Positions 34,130-45,510 of a DNA stretch of 64,000 nucleotides are shown here, piece by piece (within the stretch, counting starts at the first letter, position 1; each line of letters starts with the position of its first letter). The DNA is taken from contig OX421966.1 in the NCBI GenBank assembly GCA_949128115.1, positions 36,101,042-36,165,041 of the forward strand, given 5' to 3'. The translations under genes and the position numbers were made by a program. Origin of the DNA: Anaspis maculata (taxonomy: Eukaryota; Arthropoda; Insecta; Coleoptera; Scraptiidae). The notes under the pieces were generated by a model, which was not told the origin of the DNA, did not search any database, and worked only from the letters and a program-made list of their open reading frames with translations.

Positions 34130-35290
34130 ATTCCTTCATTTCTTTCTGCATCTTCTGTTTGCTGGATGTATGCATGTATCTAGAACAGTTTGTAAGATTC
34201 CTCAATATAGAAGTTCACACTGTAGCGTTAAAAACCGACAAATGTGGAATCGCGGGGCGAACCTTTTCTTGAAAGAATTATATCTTCTATTGCAATAAAG
34301 GAATCAAAATGATTCTTTAACAAAAAATGTATCCATCAATTTCTGCATATTTTGTTAGCTGCATGTATGCATGTATCTAGAACGGTTCGCAAGTTTCCTT
34401 GATGCAGAAGTTCACACCGTAGCGTTGAATACCGACTTTTTTAACATTTCAATTTTTTTTCTTGCAATCGTGCGGTCTGACCAAATATTTTTTGTGCCTA
34501 TTCCCATCCGCAGACAATCAGCATTAATTTGCAAAAAAAAAACGATACCGCTACGACTTTTCGTTTAAGAGGAGTTCAACTACAAGAAGGACAGACGGAC
34601 AGACGGACGGACATCAAAGCGCAGCTAATAGCGTATTTCCCGGAGAAGGTAAAGTGTCTTTACCTTCTCCGGTATTTCCTACGAAAATGCGCTAAGAATG
34701 AGGGCGAATGCCCGAAAATCTGTCTGTTTCGTTTTCAATGGACCACCCTGTATATTTTACAAGCATTTGTATTTATAATATACTATATTACAACCAAATC
34801 CGACATGCGAAACTATTCAGCAAGATCAACGCGATGAACTTGAAAATCTTGCAATTATCGGTATCTGACTATTTGTGGAATCGCAGGGTGGAACCCGCTT
34901 CTTAAAAAAATTATATCTTCTATAGCAATGAAGGAATCAACATGATTCTTTGACAAAAATTTCTCCATAACGTTCTGCATGTTTCGTTCGCTGCATGTAT
35001 GCATGTATCTAGAACGGTTCGCAAAATTCCTCGATATAGAAGTCCACACTGTAGCATTAAACACTGACTATTGAATCATTTTAATTTTTCTTTCTTGCAA
35101 TTGCGCGGCCGAACAAAATATTTTTTGTGTCTATTCCCACCCACAGACAATTAGCATTAATTTGCAAAGAATGCGATACCGCTACGACTTTTCGTTCAGG
35201 AGGAGTTCAATTACAAAACGGACAGACGGACGGACATCAAAACGCGGCTAATAGCGTATTTCCTACGAAAATGCGCTAAAAAAGGGCTTA
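34130..35290. repeat. direct repeats of about 0.4-0.6 kb (two long copies, one partial)
   Basis: A GTATGCATGTATCTAGAAC core appears near 34169, 34365 and 34999. The two longer copies (about 34240-34720 and 34874-35290, offset about 634 bases) share GTGGAATCGC, a TTATATCTTCTAT block, GATACCGCTACGACTTTTCG, GGAGTTCAA and GGACAGACGGACGGACATCA, ending GAAAATGCGCTAA. Copy 1 contains a 32-bp palindromic insertion that copy 2 lacks. The end of copy 1 (to about 34752) also carries a GGACCACCCTGTATA terminus like that of the 57725 foldback. Nature of the repeat is unknown. Confidence 0.75.
34641..34672. mobile_element. 32-bp palindromic insertion with 7-bp target duplication
   Basis: CGGAGAAGGTAAAG and its inverse surround a TGT loop. 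The insert is flanked by TATTTCC on both sides (34634-34640 and 34673-34679). The equivalent place in the neighbouring repeat copy (about 35250-35265) reads GCGTATTTCCTACG with a single TATTTCC and no palindrome, so the empty site is present in the same window. Confidence 0.8.
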
Positions 35291-35546
35291 CCCCCTTCGT
35301 TTTTTTTTGTCTCATTGATCTTTAAAATTACTTCAAGCAGCTACACACATCAAAGAAAGTTTTGTACCTTGACACTAGCAGTGTTCACTACCTAAGCTAA
35401 AACATGCCTACGTTTTGTGATCCAAACCAAGAATTATGACACAATTATTGTTTTAAGGGCTAAAATGAATAAGTACATTGATCCATTGCATTAGCCACCT
35501 ACCCCCTTTTGGTTCGAGATATAGGGTTATAGGGATGCAAAAGAAT

Positions 35547-35864
35547 TTAATTTTTTTTTATAAGCATCAAACGCCTCATAACTGAATCATGTTTAACCTC
35601 GTGTTCAACTCTTGTATCGTAAATAGCTATTATAGCCTTGGCAATAATTGCAATAGCAACATAGTGGATTTTCCAAACTTCAAAGTTATGCAAAACTTGT
35701 TTTAATGTGTGTATCATGGCATCAACCAAAAGTGCAGTACCTTCCAGCGTAACGACCCCACAGCAAAATCCCATAAGCGGTTCCAAGGTTGAATGACGGA
35801 AATAACACAAAAACCGTCTATTCTGGAAAGAAAAATTTCCACAACCGCTCTCAATCAACATCAT
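35547..35864 (-). CDS. hypothetical open frame, possible exon
   Basis: A 105-codon minus-strand frame lies in otherwise AT-rich sequence. A good splice-acceptor-like TTTTTCTTTCCAG lies about 15 codons in, before NRRFLCYFRHSTLEPLMG, and the rest is hydrophobic with an alpha-helical look (VDAMIHTLKQVLHNF, IAIIAKAIIAIYDT). I recognise no family. It sits 40 bases left of a hAT insertion and could be an exon, a transposon remnant or chance. Confidence 0.25.
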   Translation of the reverse strand: MMLIESGCGNFSFQNRRFLCYFRHSTLEPLMGFCCGVVTLEGTALLVDAMIHTLKQVLHNFEVWKIHYVAIAIIAKAIIAIYDTRVEHEVKHDSVMRRLMLIKKN

Positions 35865-35903
35865 CTGGAAAACCTATTAGGATTGAATTGTGTGAATAGA
35901 AAC

Positions 35904-36731
35904 TAGGGCATCCAAGTCCCGGGACCAAAGAGCTGATCAGGACTTTTGGACTAAACTGAAAAATCCCGGGATGCAGTTTCGAAGTCCCAAAAATACAGAA
36001 ATCTTGTCTTTTAGATTTTTTTTTCATGACAGAACCTTCACAAGTTAGTACCCTGTTGGACATATGAAAAGTGAAAGTGCCATGAATAATAATGTGTTTT
36101 TATTAAATAAGAATCAAACTGAAATTGAAATTTATTGGAATTGATCAACAATAATAATTATTATTAAGGAGTACAGTATATCATTATGTCTTGGGTCAAG
36201 TGCTACAATTTATTTTGATCGTCTAAAAAAAATGTCAACACTACCGCGCGCGCACTATATGGGTCAGAAATCAACATACGGCGCAAAAATAGCATTTCAT
36301 GAAAAAAAATTTTTTGCATGCCAATTTTGACCTTGGAATATGATACTAGAATGTTTGAACTGTCATTTGAGCAAATATTATAATTATTGCCAGATTCGAC
36401 ATCTATGGGAAAAAATATGTAAGAATCATTTTTCATTTTTGAAATTATGTTCAAGGGGGAGTCTCCAGCGGCGAAGGAGAGTATAATTTATACGTGAACA
36501 CTCTGTATCAAGCGATACAGTCCTAGATTGGGTCCAAAACAAGTATGTTGTTCATGCATCTGCCATACTTACCGAAAATAGTATTGTGAATTTTTGCGCC
36601 TGTTTTTGTTATCTGGCCCACTGTGCGGCGCCAATTTTGAATTTCGAGCGAAAATTCCGCGACCTGGAAACCGAAAACCTCATAAAGTCCCGGGACGTCT
36701 CGGACCCAAGATCCCGGGACTGGATGCCCTA
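35904..36731. mobile_element. hAT-type non-autonomous transposon, 828 bp
   Basis: Terminal repeats TAGGGCATCCAAGTCCCGGG and the inverse CCCGGGACTGGATGCCCTA bound the element, with a perfect 8-bp duplication ATAGAAAC (35896-35903 and 36732-36739). TA-G-G ends and 8-bp duplications fit hAT. The subterminal TCCCGGGA block recurs several times near both ends, possibly as transposase-binding repeats. No transposase is encoded. Confidence 0.88.
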
Positions 36732-36989
36732 ATAGAAACCTGGGACACCTGTGCATAGGTACCTACCTACATACTAGGTTACTAGGTAATTAGCCGTAGC
36801 TTGAAATCATCCTCACATATCCACATATTCAACCTCAGTAACGATAATCATTACTAGGTATTGATGCTGTATCTCTAGCTATCAATTTGAAAAAATGTTT
36901 TCAATAAGAAAATTGACTGGCGCTGTGGAAAAGTAGGTCATTATCCCTTATCTGACGCTAACCAAGCTGGGGTTACTCGACCTTCCCCC

Positions 36990-37580
36990 GTACATCACAC
37001 ATGGGGATATTCAGTGTGGGCCGTATTTGCAGCAGGAAGGGCAGTGGCGCGGGCAGGGGAGACGGGCGGCAAGAGAAGAAGGCAAGCAAGCAAGCATCGG
37101 GAGAGGCGCGGGTCGTCAAACAACGTGCGATGCAATTTCGGCAGGAAGGCGATGGAAGCAGCGAGCGGGGTCCGGGGGTGAGCCGAGGAGGCCCGGGGAT
37201 GGCCGGGGGACAGGGGGGGCAGAGCGGGCGGGCAAAGAGTTGCATAGTCCGGCGAAAGTGCAACCATGCGTTCCTAGCAGACAGCCGAATTGCATCGGGG
37301 TCCATGAACTGGCCCCCGCGTCCCTACTTGCCCCCGCGCGGGCCACAGAGTGTTCGACCTAAGCCTACTTGTTTTCAAATGCGGCCATTCCACCAAGGCT
37401 GACTGCCTGCACCGCCGCCGCCCGTGATGCACGCTGCTGCACTTTTCGGCTGCGGCCTGGCTGCTCGCGCTCGGCTCACTCGCCCGTTGGCCCACTCCGG
37501 TTCGTTGCCACGCGAAATTTCCCACGACGACGACCACGACCACGAGGAGCAGCCAGCAGCAGCATACAGGCATGCATAGT
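36990..37580. other. GC-rich island, no gene identified
   Basis: About 590 bases are strikingly GC- and CpG-richer than the surroundings, with purine-rich GGGGGACAGGGGGGGC-type tracts on the left and CCGCCGCCGCCC-type tracts on the right. All frames are largely open because of composition, so long open frames here are not evidence of coding. It could be a promoter/CpG-rich 5' region of a host gene or a foreign segment. Confidence 0.5.
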
Positions 37581-38615
37581 CACATTGTCAGGCATCAGTC
37601 CATTCAATTGGAGGTGGAGGTCTTTAAATTCGTGAAAAAATCTGATTAAATTTCAAATGCGGCTAGACAAAATATTTTGTGTACCCACCCATGCACCGTG
37701 ACCGGAGCCAGGGGTGACCTTCGCGATACGTAGTACGACTGTTAAATTTAGCGTCAAATGATGTTTTCAACTTTTACTACTACCATTAGCATGTCTGTCA
37801 CACTTTTTTTATTTTTTTGACGAAACCTATGTAGAGGTTGATCAACCTTACTGCAAGCTCGACTGAAGGCAATAAGAAGTAGCTACTTACTTGTAGACCA
37901 AACATAAAATATGAAATCCATATTTCCAACTAAATAGTTCCTGAACTGTATGCATTGACACTGCAAAATGAAAAAATCGATTGTGTCACCCCAAAACTTC
38001 CCCGACGAGTAGCAAAGAACGGTTGGAAATTTCATTATGAGACGTCCCTTTGGGTGGGAAGTTAGAATTTGAAAAAAAAATTGAAGAACTGAGATATTTT
38101 CTCTAATAAGAGATTCATTTTGAGCTCCATCATTTGAGTCTGGTCTCTATATAAGCTAGGCCAGTTACTCATTTGAAAATGGAAAACTCTCTGAAAACTT
38201 AGAGAATATCAAGAGAAATTGCCTAAAAATGTTTAAGAATCACTTACCCTTTCTTTGAAAAAGTTGGTATAAATAAATCTGTTCACAAGTTGAAAAATTA
38301 GAAATTTGCTGTTTTTCATTAGAAACCAAATTATGTAGAAAGAAAAGCGAGTGAGGCTGTCAGACGCATTGATACATGGATGAAGGTAAACAATCTGGAA
38401 CTGGCACCACAGAAAGATTGGAAATAGATTGCAGGAGATTGAAAATTTTCAAGATTTGAATTTTCTGGGAAAACCTCAAATCTTTTTAAGAATCATCTCA
38501 TTATGAAGATCGCCAATTACGGTTCAATTTGAGCTCCATCATTAAAGTCCCGTTTCGATAACCCAGGCCTGTTTTACATTTTTAACAGGGAAATGCCCTG
38601 GAAATTGGGAAATAG
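37581..38615. other. no gene recognised
   Basis: AT-rich. A 33-bp segment with AGTAGCTACTTACTTGTAGAC (about 37868-37900) recurs in the same orientation at about 41131-41165, on the far side of the foldback at 38616-41068. Nothing else was seen. Confidence 0.4.
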
Positions 38616-41068
38616 TGCAGTAAAGATAGCCAAAAAGACCCCAAACCGTGAAAAAATTAATTCATGAAATTTTATAGCAGATATCATTTCAGAATTTCAT
38701 TCTCTACCACATACTCAAAATCAACGGAAATCCCAGTTGAGCATTCTTCTTGCGGCGCTGTCAAAGTATATCATGTTTGCTGCAACTAGTCCGAGAATGG
38801 TATTCTTGTTTTTGTCACACTAGAACTACATTGTTGGCTTAGGACTGTTGGTATATACTGCAGGGCATGACCAGACCTTCGTTTGAACCTCTAACTCGTA
38901 TTTCACGAAAAAAAAACACGGAAGTCGCTTTAATTCCCAATTAACAGTGTTGATTGAAGATAATCCGAGGGTTAGTAACCAAGTTTATTAAAATCTGTTT
39001 GATTTGCGACAGAGGCATGAAATTTGGTATGGGTGGTCTTCATGGTCTTCTTTCCAAATGTAAGCATGACGCCTCGCCATATTTTGGTTAGGGGGGCCTA
39101 AGGACCCCCTTGAAAATTTGAAGTCTCAGGAACTCTCACAAACCACCGGTAAATATCGTCACACATTTCAAAAAGTAATAATTTGACTCTACACCAAACG
39201 TTGACAAGAAACACAACAGTTGTCGCCATGTACGCATTGTTCTTCGTGTTAAAAAAAAATTTCTTTGGGGTGTCAGAAAAAAACACAGCTTTTAATGATT
39301 TTTCAATCTAAGAATCGGTGAGTTGATCTGTTGTGTACCATTATTCACTAATTTGTATTTTCCGAAGCTATTCATGAAGTTTGTTTTTTGATACTGTCAT
39401 TCTAGGGATGACAGCTCCCTAAGAAATGAGCCAATTCAAGTGTGAAGTTCAACAGCGTTTTTCAATTGTTCCCAATCAATATGATCGACAATTTATATTT
39501 TGGATAGATAGCTGGAGCTGTTCTGTAACCTAATTTTATATGACTACACGAAGAACCAAGCGCAAAAGCATAGGAAATTTTTTTTTCGCGTCGCTTACCA
39601 TCATAAACTTTGTGCTCCTAGGGTAAAGTAAAGTAAAGTAAAGTAAAGTATTTATTTATGCCTTATGAAAATATACAGATTTGAGAATCTACACATAAAA
39701 TCGGCAAAGTCAGACAGTCACTTAACACAGTTTATATACATCTGGCAGACGGTACACATACAGCCACACACTGTGACAATAAGAATATACATATATACAA
39801 AAATATATTACAGAAAGAACTCGTCGAGTGTATAAAAGCATTTGGCAATTAGAAATTGCTTTATTTTTCTCACAAAAACACGATGTTGTGGGTGTGTTGA
39901 AAATATTTCTATACCGTGTATTCACTCGAACTGAGTGCTTTGAAGTATTCCACGCCTCAATCCTCATTCTTTGTGCCTTCTACTTGACAACTGCAAATCG
40001 TACTGACGTTTGTCTATACTCTTTAGTCTGTATTTGCTGTTGTTTCGTCAAAGTAGCATGAAATTTGGTGCAATTCTAACAGTGATAGGTGGCGGTTAAA
40101 AAAAAGAAATTCGGGACTTTCGCGCATCACTCCTCATCTAGTTATACTCAATAACATTATAAAACAGTTGAAGCTATCCAGCCAATAATAAGTTGTCATT
40201 CATATCAATTTGTAACATTGAAAAAAACGCTGCTGAACTAAGCACTTGAATTGGCTGGTTTCATCTGGAATTGTTGCTTCTAGATGTCAATATGAAGAAA
40301 TGGACTTCATCAATGGCTTCGGCGAATACGATTGGTGGATAATAATATGCGGAAGATGACTTTATCCCTCTATTGCATGAAAAAATTATAAGAACACGAT
40401 TTTTTTTACATTCCAAAGATTTTTTTTTCATTATGAAGAACATTGCGTACATGGTGATAACTGGTGTGTCTCTTGTTGAGATTTAACGTAGAGTCGAATG
40501 ATCACTTTTTGAGATGCGTGACAATTATTTTAATTGTGGTTTGCATGAGTTTCTGCAACTTCAATTTTCAAGGGGGTCCCTAAGCCCCCCTAATCAAAAT
40601 ATGGCGAGACGCCATGTCTACATTTGAAAAGGGGACCATGAAGACCACTCATACCAAATTTCATGCCTTTATCACAAAAAGAACAGATTTTATTAAATTT
40701 GGTCACTAATCCCCGAACTACGCTTGATTACCACTGGTAATTGCAGATTAAAGCGAGTTACGTGTTTTCTTTTGCGGGAAATAGGATTTCAGCGGTTTAG
40801 ATGACGTTCTGGTCATGCCCTGAAGTATATACCAACAGCTCTGAACTAACAATATAGCTCTAATGTGACAAAAGCGAGGATACAATTTTCGGACTTGTTG
40901 CAGCAAACATGATATACTTTGACAGCGCCGCAAGAAAAATGCTCCAATGGGATTTTCGGGGATTTTAAGTACATGGTAGAGGATGAAACTCTGAATCGAT
41001 ATCAGCTTTCAAATTTCATGAATTAATTTTTTCAACCCCAAAACCTATCTTTACTGCACTAGAAAGGA
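38616..41068. repeat. 2.45-kb foldback element (family FB-D)
   Basis: GTGCAGTAAAGATAG at the left end is inverted near 41052-41068. Mirrored blocks include TTGACAGCGCCGCAAGAA, GTATATACCAACAG, CATGCCCTG and ATATGGCGAGRCG, the last beside matching runs of GGGGGG and CCCCCC around 39090 and 40590. Pairing is traceable to at least 39350 and 40250. An AAAGT microsatellite lies in the loop region. Part of the arm (AACTYTCACAAA, then TATCGTCA) resembles the arm of the foldback at 48948. No coding capacity was recognised. Confidence 0.8.
39620..39652. repeat. AAAGT microsatellite
   Basis: About six copies of GTAAA/AAAGT lie before TATTTATTTATGCC, possibly the tail of an old retroposon inside the foldback loop. 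Confidence 0.7.
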
Positions 41069-42029
41069 ATTATTGAAAAATATTCAAGACCCAGTTACCT
41101 CTTGTTTTAAGAAAAAATTGGTGGAAATCCACTGGAAGCAATAAGTAGCTACTTAGTTGTAGACTCCATTTCATTTGCAGTTGAATTGTACTTTATTTTG
41201 CAGTTCTTCCAGATATGAAAACTCGAAATGCGTGGGTCCGATTTCGAAAATTTCCCTCCAAAAATGATTCCGATTTCAAAAATTTTCTCTCCAAAAATTA
41301 ATTCAATCTTTTCTCCAACTTTCATTTTGAGCATGTCTGCCTTTAAAATGAATATTTCGTGGGGCTCACCGATGTCCAAGTTTGCATTGCAGTTTTTTTG
41401 AACCCACAAAATATGTTAATTTCATCTTGAAAAAATTACCGTCGGAAAACCGGAACCGTGCCGATTTTGAAAATGGGTCTACACGACGCCCAATTCAATT
41501 TGCTTTCGATATCAGTCAGGATTCTCAAAAAAAGATTATTCTCAAGCAGGAATGAATTTTTGAGTGGAGTCCTCATCAAAAACGAGTCGTCCTGGTCAAA
41601 ATACGGGCGAGAGGTTTTCTCGGGTGGCAACGGTTAGGAGAAATTTTGAAAATTTATAACGCTCGATTGGAGAATGGTGGAAAACTGCAACTGCGGACTT
41701 AATTGACTCTTTTGTTGGATTGCTTCCTGCCAAATTTGGTTCCAATCCATCAGATAGATTTTGGATAATTTAATGGTAAAGTTTTGAGCTCAGACATTTT
41801 TCATTGCAGATAGGACAAATACTTCCAACTACTGTTCTGAATAAACTAATCGACTCATTCCACAGAAAACCAAATCTGCACACCAAATTTCGAGTCGATC
41901 GAGTCAACGGTTTAGCAGTTATCGCACTTAACCAAAAAGGTACGTAACAATAATAAAAATATTGATTGAGACAACAAACGTGATGATTAAAATTTGTACA
42001 GTAACCAGTTTCATTGAGCCAGCGAAGCA
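41069..42029. other. no gene recognised
   Basis: AT-rich. Short minus-strand frames (41149-41409, 41436-41630, 41770-42030) show no domain. Confidence 0.35.
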
Positions 42030-42224
42030 TTGTTCATCGATCAATGTAGTCTGTTCATCAACATTATGGAAAGAATATTCATCAATGTTAATATTCCAAT
42101 TGGCAATCTAATAATGACAGTTCATTGATATCAGTAACACGGTTCAACTGATCAACAAATGCAATTCTTTCATATCATTAACATCATTCATGGCGTCAAC
42201 GGGTGGGTTACTTTATTCCAATGA

Positions 42225-42358
42225 TTGAATTAATTGTATCCAATGAATGTCGTTCATTCTCACAATGAATATCGTTAATTCTCACAATAAATATCGTTCA
42301 TTCTCACGACGGATGTCGTTCATTTTCACAACAGATATTGTTCATTCTAACAACGGGC
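42225..42358. repeat. 22-bp tandem repeat, about six units
   Basis: Units of the form ATGAATATCGTTCATTCTCA plus CA repeat with exact 22-base spacing from about 42243 to 42355. Looser relatives extend left to about 42040. Each unit contains a GAAT/ATTC-type inverted core. The next unit is interrupted exactly where the hairpin at 42355 begins. Similar loose repeats reappear at 45055-45510. Confidence 0.75.
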
Positions 42359-42717
42359 ATTGCTATCAAATTTTGGAAATTTGCAATAAATTAAGGAAAT
42401 TTTTGATTTTGATTTTTGAAAATTCAAAAACCAGATAGCATCGACAATGTATCTTTCTTCAAGGAAGTCGCATGTCAAATTTGAACTTTTTATTTTCAAA
42501 AAAGGTACCAAAAATGATTTCTACCAATTCATTTTTTCATGTCTTCGAGAAATCATCTTTGGTACCTTTTTTTTGAGAATAAAAAGTTCAAATTTGACAT
42601 GCGACTTCCTTGAAAAAAGATGCATTGTCAATGCTATCTGGTTTTTGAATTTTCAAAAATCAAAATGAAAAATTAAAAAAAATTTTTGTAAATTTTCAAA
42701 AGTCAATAGCAATGCCC
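42355..42717. repeat. 363-bp near-perfect foldback
   Basis: GGGCATTGCTAT at 42355 is inverted at 42706-42717. Pairing continues through a TTTGAAAATTCAAAAACCAG block, GTCGCATGTCAAATTTGAAC and GGTACC to a centre near 42537. It starts within a 22-bp repeat unit. No target duplication was found. Confidence 0.85.
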
Positions 42718-42828
42718 CTACATTTTTTTTTGGAAAAGTTTCTACTTGACGAAAAAAATAAATTAGAACCGATTCCCGTCAACAACTTTTTCAGTCGCAT
42801 CAGAAACCCCTTAAATGGTAATGGCTTT

Positions 42829-42960
42829 ATTCACGCGAAGCTTAGCAGTGATGCTAACAACAATGTTACGTTTGTTGAAATTGTCATCTACTTTCAATCA
42901 AATGACAAATTCATTCTTGACAAATTGTTGTTAGCATCAGTGCTGAGCCTCGTGAAATGT
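42829..42960. repeat. small imperfect hairpin
   Basis: TTCACGCGAAGCTTAGCAGT then GATGCTAACAACAAT pairs with ATTGTTGTTAGCATC, AGTGCTGAGC and TCGTGAA. Arms are about 37 bases, with further partial pairing inside (TTGTCAT/AATGACAA). Confidence 0.7.
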
Positions 42961-43170
42961 GGCCAATAATTAGGGAGCGTAATATTGTATCGGCTCCAAA
43001 GTTGAACCTCCTTATTTTGAACCGAGTTTTGAACCGTGCAAAAGCAACTCAATGTTCTATGGTTTTCGACTACTTACTTTCATCGGTGCTTAATATATAA
43101 TACGGTAAATTATTAGTAGCTGGCTGAGAGTCATAATGCTAGTGTGAGCGGCTTCCGCAGGCAAAAAATC

Positions 43171-43325
43171 GGCCCCGTGGCGCAGGCTGCGACGCAGAAG
43201 TTCCGGGTTCGATTCCCGGTAAGAAGTCTGGGTGTTGTGCTGTCCAAAATTTTCACTTTTCTGAGTTTGTATAACTGATAAATAAACGGGCAAACTCCTA
43301 TGGCGAGAAAAAGCCGATAAGTAGA
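43171..43325 (+). mobile_element. tRNA-derived SINE (copy 2)
   Basis: An A box TGGCGCAGGCTG (43178-43189) and a perfect B box GGTTCGATTCC (43206-43216) sit in a tRNA-like head starting GGCCCCGTGGCGCAG. The body ends CTCCTATGGCGAGAAAAAG then CCGATAAGTAG before a T/A run. The head start (GGCCCCGT) and tail (TATGGC-AAAAA-GCCGATAA) match the SINE at 4531, so both belong to one family. Confidence 0.82.
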
Positions 43326-43806
43326 ATTTTTTTTTTATTCATTTATTATTATTTATTTGTTCATACATTCCATTTATAAATAGATGCAGTATATTATCAG
43401 AGTAAAAAAGAGGTAGATAGCTACATAATATAAACATTGTTGAAATAGGGTTTTTGCAAATATGCCGCTAGTGTATTTTTTGATATATCACAATAGTTTG
43501 CAGTGATTGTTAGACATACTAAAGGATCAGACAAATTAACAAAAGAAAAATTGTGCTCTGAAGCCAAGAAAGTTGAAGTTACACTTTAATTATCTTTCAC
43601 TTTCTTTCAGTTACACATATTTTGAAAAAATAAAAGAAATACGATTATGGAGATATAGAAGAATGTCTTTGAAAAATGATCACGAGGGTAATTTATTACC
43701 TACCTTTTTAAATGAGACAATATCATTCAATTTTATGATAAAAGTTCAACATAATAAAATTGTAACTTATTATTTTTTAATGATTTTCAACTACATACTA
43801 CATACC

Positions 43807-44990
43807 AAAATCCTTTTCACGCCGGGTTTTCTTCTCTCCGGTCTTGCTCTTTGCTGGTGCAACATAGCCAGATACTGCCGATTTGAACGACGATTTCATG
43901 TTAGAGTATTCATTATAAATTTTTCATTGTTTAGCGACACGGTAAAATTCCTGTAGCAAAATATTATTTGTTGAAAATAAAGTAGAATGAATAACGTCAT
44001 GGTCAAAACTTACCAACTTTTCAGTTGGAAAACGCTCTAAGATCTCTTGTTCGAGACGATGACTTGATGCTGAGCTGAGCTGCACCGACCTTTCTTCATA
44101 AAAGCTTGCAATCAACGCTCATCTGGAGTAGATGGTCTTCGGTGAGGCATAAAACGTGAAGGTGTAGGCCTTGGAGTACTTGTGTGTGAGTGTGTGTATT
44201 CTCTCGCGAATTATCCAAAAGGGATGAACCAGGTGGTGAGGAAGGGTTACTGAGTGCAGAGCTTTCCAAAGCCCTGTTTCTGTTCTCTGCATCTTGAGTT
44301 GCCAATGGTAGGCCTATCAAACTTGTTCAAACATAATTTGAGTGCCCATCTCGAAGTGATGGGAGCCCTTCAACATGGTGCCGGTTGATCACTTTTAGCA
44401 CTGGTATCTCGACTGGTATGAAAACCTTATGATCTACATAAAATGAACAAAGACAACATGGATAAAAAAAATTCTGCTGTATTGACAAATATCCATGTTT
44501 CATACCTATCAAATGTTTCGCAACATTTTCTTGATCCACGACTTCAGTAAATCTTGCAACTGAATCGACTCGACACAGCCAAATTTTTCTCCAAATGGGT
44601 GTTAGGGTGAGATTAAGAGATGTCCGTTAAGTTGATTGACTGGGCATCACGGTTTACGGATTCGTCTTGCTCTTGTTGTTGTTGTGGTTGTTGTGAAAAT
44701 AGAACTTTTGAACAATAGAATATTTTCTTGCATCAAAAACATATCATTTTTAAACCCTTACACTACACTTATTTCAATAATTATGAATAATTTCTATTCA
44801 ACAATACAATTTGCCAAGAAACTGTAAAAAAGGCTTCAAATAGTGATTATTCCCTCATAAAATACCCAACCTTACCTTCTTCTACAGCTCGATGACGTTG
44901 TTGCGTTGTTCTCCCCGTGAAATCGAAATCAAAAAGGAAGAAATTGCCACAGATTGCGCAACTGCATCGTATCCGCCGACAATTCGAAGT
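43807..44990 (-). pseudogene. possible decayed spliced gene (several exon-like blocks)
   Basis: Four minus-strand blocks read like coding sequence. About 44985-44872 gives CAICGNFFLFDFDFTGRTTQ, QRHRAVEE, then a GTAAGG donor. About 44600-44490 gives KIWLCRVDSVARFTEVV, DQENVAKHLI, then GGTATG. About 44170-44015 gives TPRPTPSRFMPHRRPSTPDE, then after a one-base frame change YEERSVQLSSASSHRLEQ and ILERFPTEKL with a GTAAGT donor; a TTTTGCTACAG acceptor then leads to EFYRVAKQ and a stop near 43925. About 43900-43807 gives MKSSFKSAVSGYVAPAKS and TGEKKTRREKDFG. I recognise no family, and frames do not join cleanly. It may be a dead transposon gene or host pseudogene. Confidence 0.3.
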
Positions 44991-45054
44991 AATTATTCGT
45001 AATATCAACGAACGCGTTAATTGTTCTAACTACCGCTGTTCCTGCTACTACAAT

Positions 45055-45510
45055 CCTATTCAACTATTGCTATGAACGCATTTATTGATTGATGAATTCA
45101 TTCGCTAGCATGATAATCACTGTTCATCAAGTTGAAGTAAAGTATTTTCATTATGTTGATTAATTTTGTCCATTATTCCAATAAACGTATTACTATGATT
45201 ATAAACACGTTCGTTAGAACAACAAAATAAGTCATTGTTTGACTTGCCAGGATTTAAGAAAAATTCATTCATTGCGAGAATGAATATGTTTATGGCACAT
45301 ACGAAACGAATCGTTCTCCTGGCGAATTTTCTGTCACTAGTCAATATAGGCCATTTCTTTCTCACAATAAATGCTCAGTTATTATGACAATAAACAGAGC
45401 TATCAAACAAGTACAGAAAGTTCATTACCACAATAATCTTCATCATTGTCGCAACGAATTCATAATCAATAATCACTGTTAATCAATATCATGATCAACA
45501 TTTTTTTGAG
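45055..45510. repeat. degenerate ATTCATT / AATAAAC repeat array
   Basis: Loosely periodic motifs (TTCATTxxxACAATAA, AATGAATATG, AATCACTGTTCATCA, ATTGTCGCAACGAATTCA) recall the 22-bp array at 42225. Together they could be subterminal arrays of one element interrupted between, but no paired ends were found. Confidence 0.4.

Noticed and set aside
37001..37402. Long overlapping open frames rich in Gly/Arg/Pro/Ala
   Set aside because: All frames are open because the block is GC-rich. No domain or consistent reading frame was seen.
43573..43956. 127-codon plus-strand open frame
   Set aside because: AT-rich hydrophobic frame opposite the exon-like minus-strand block; probably a shadow.
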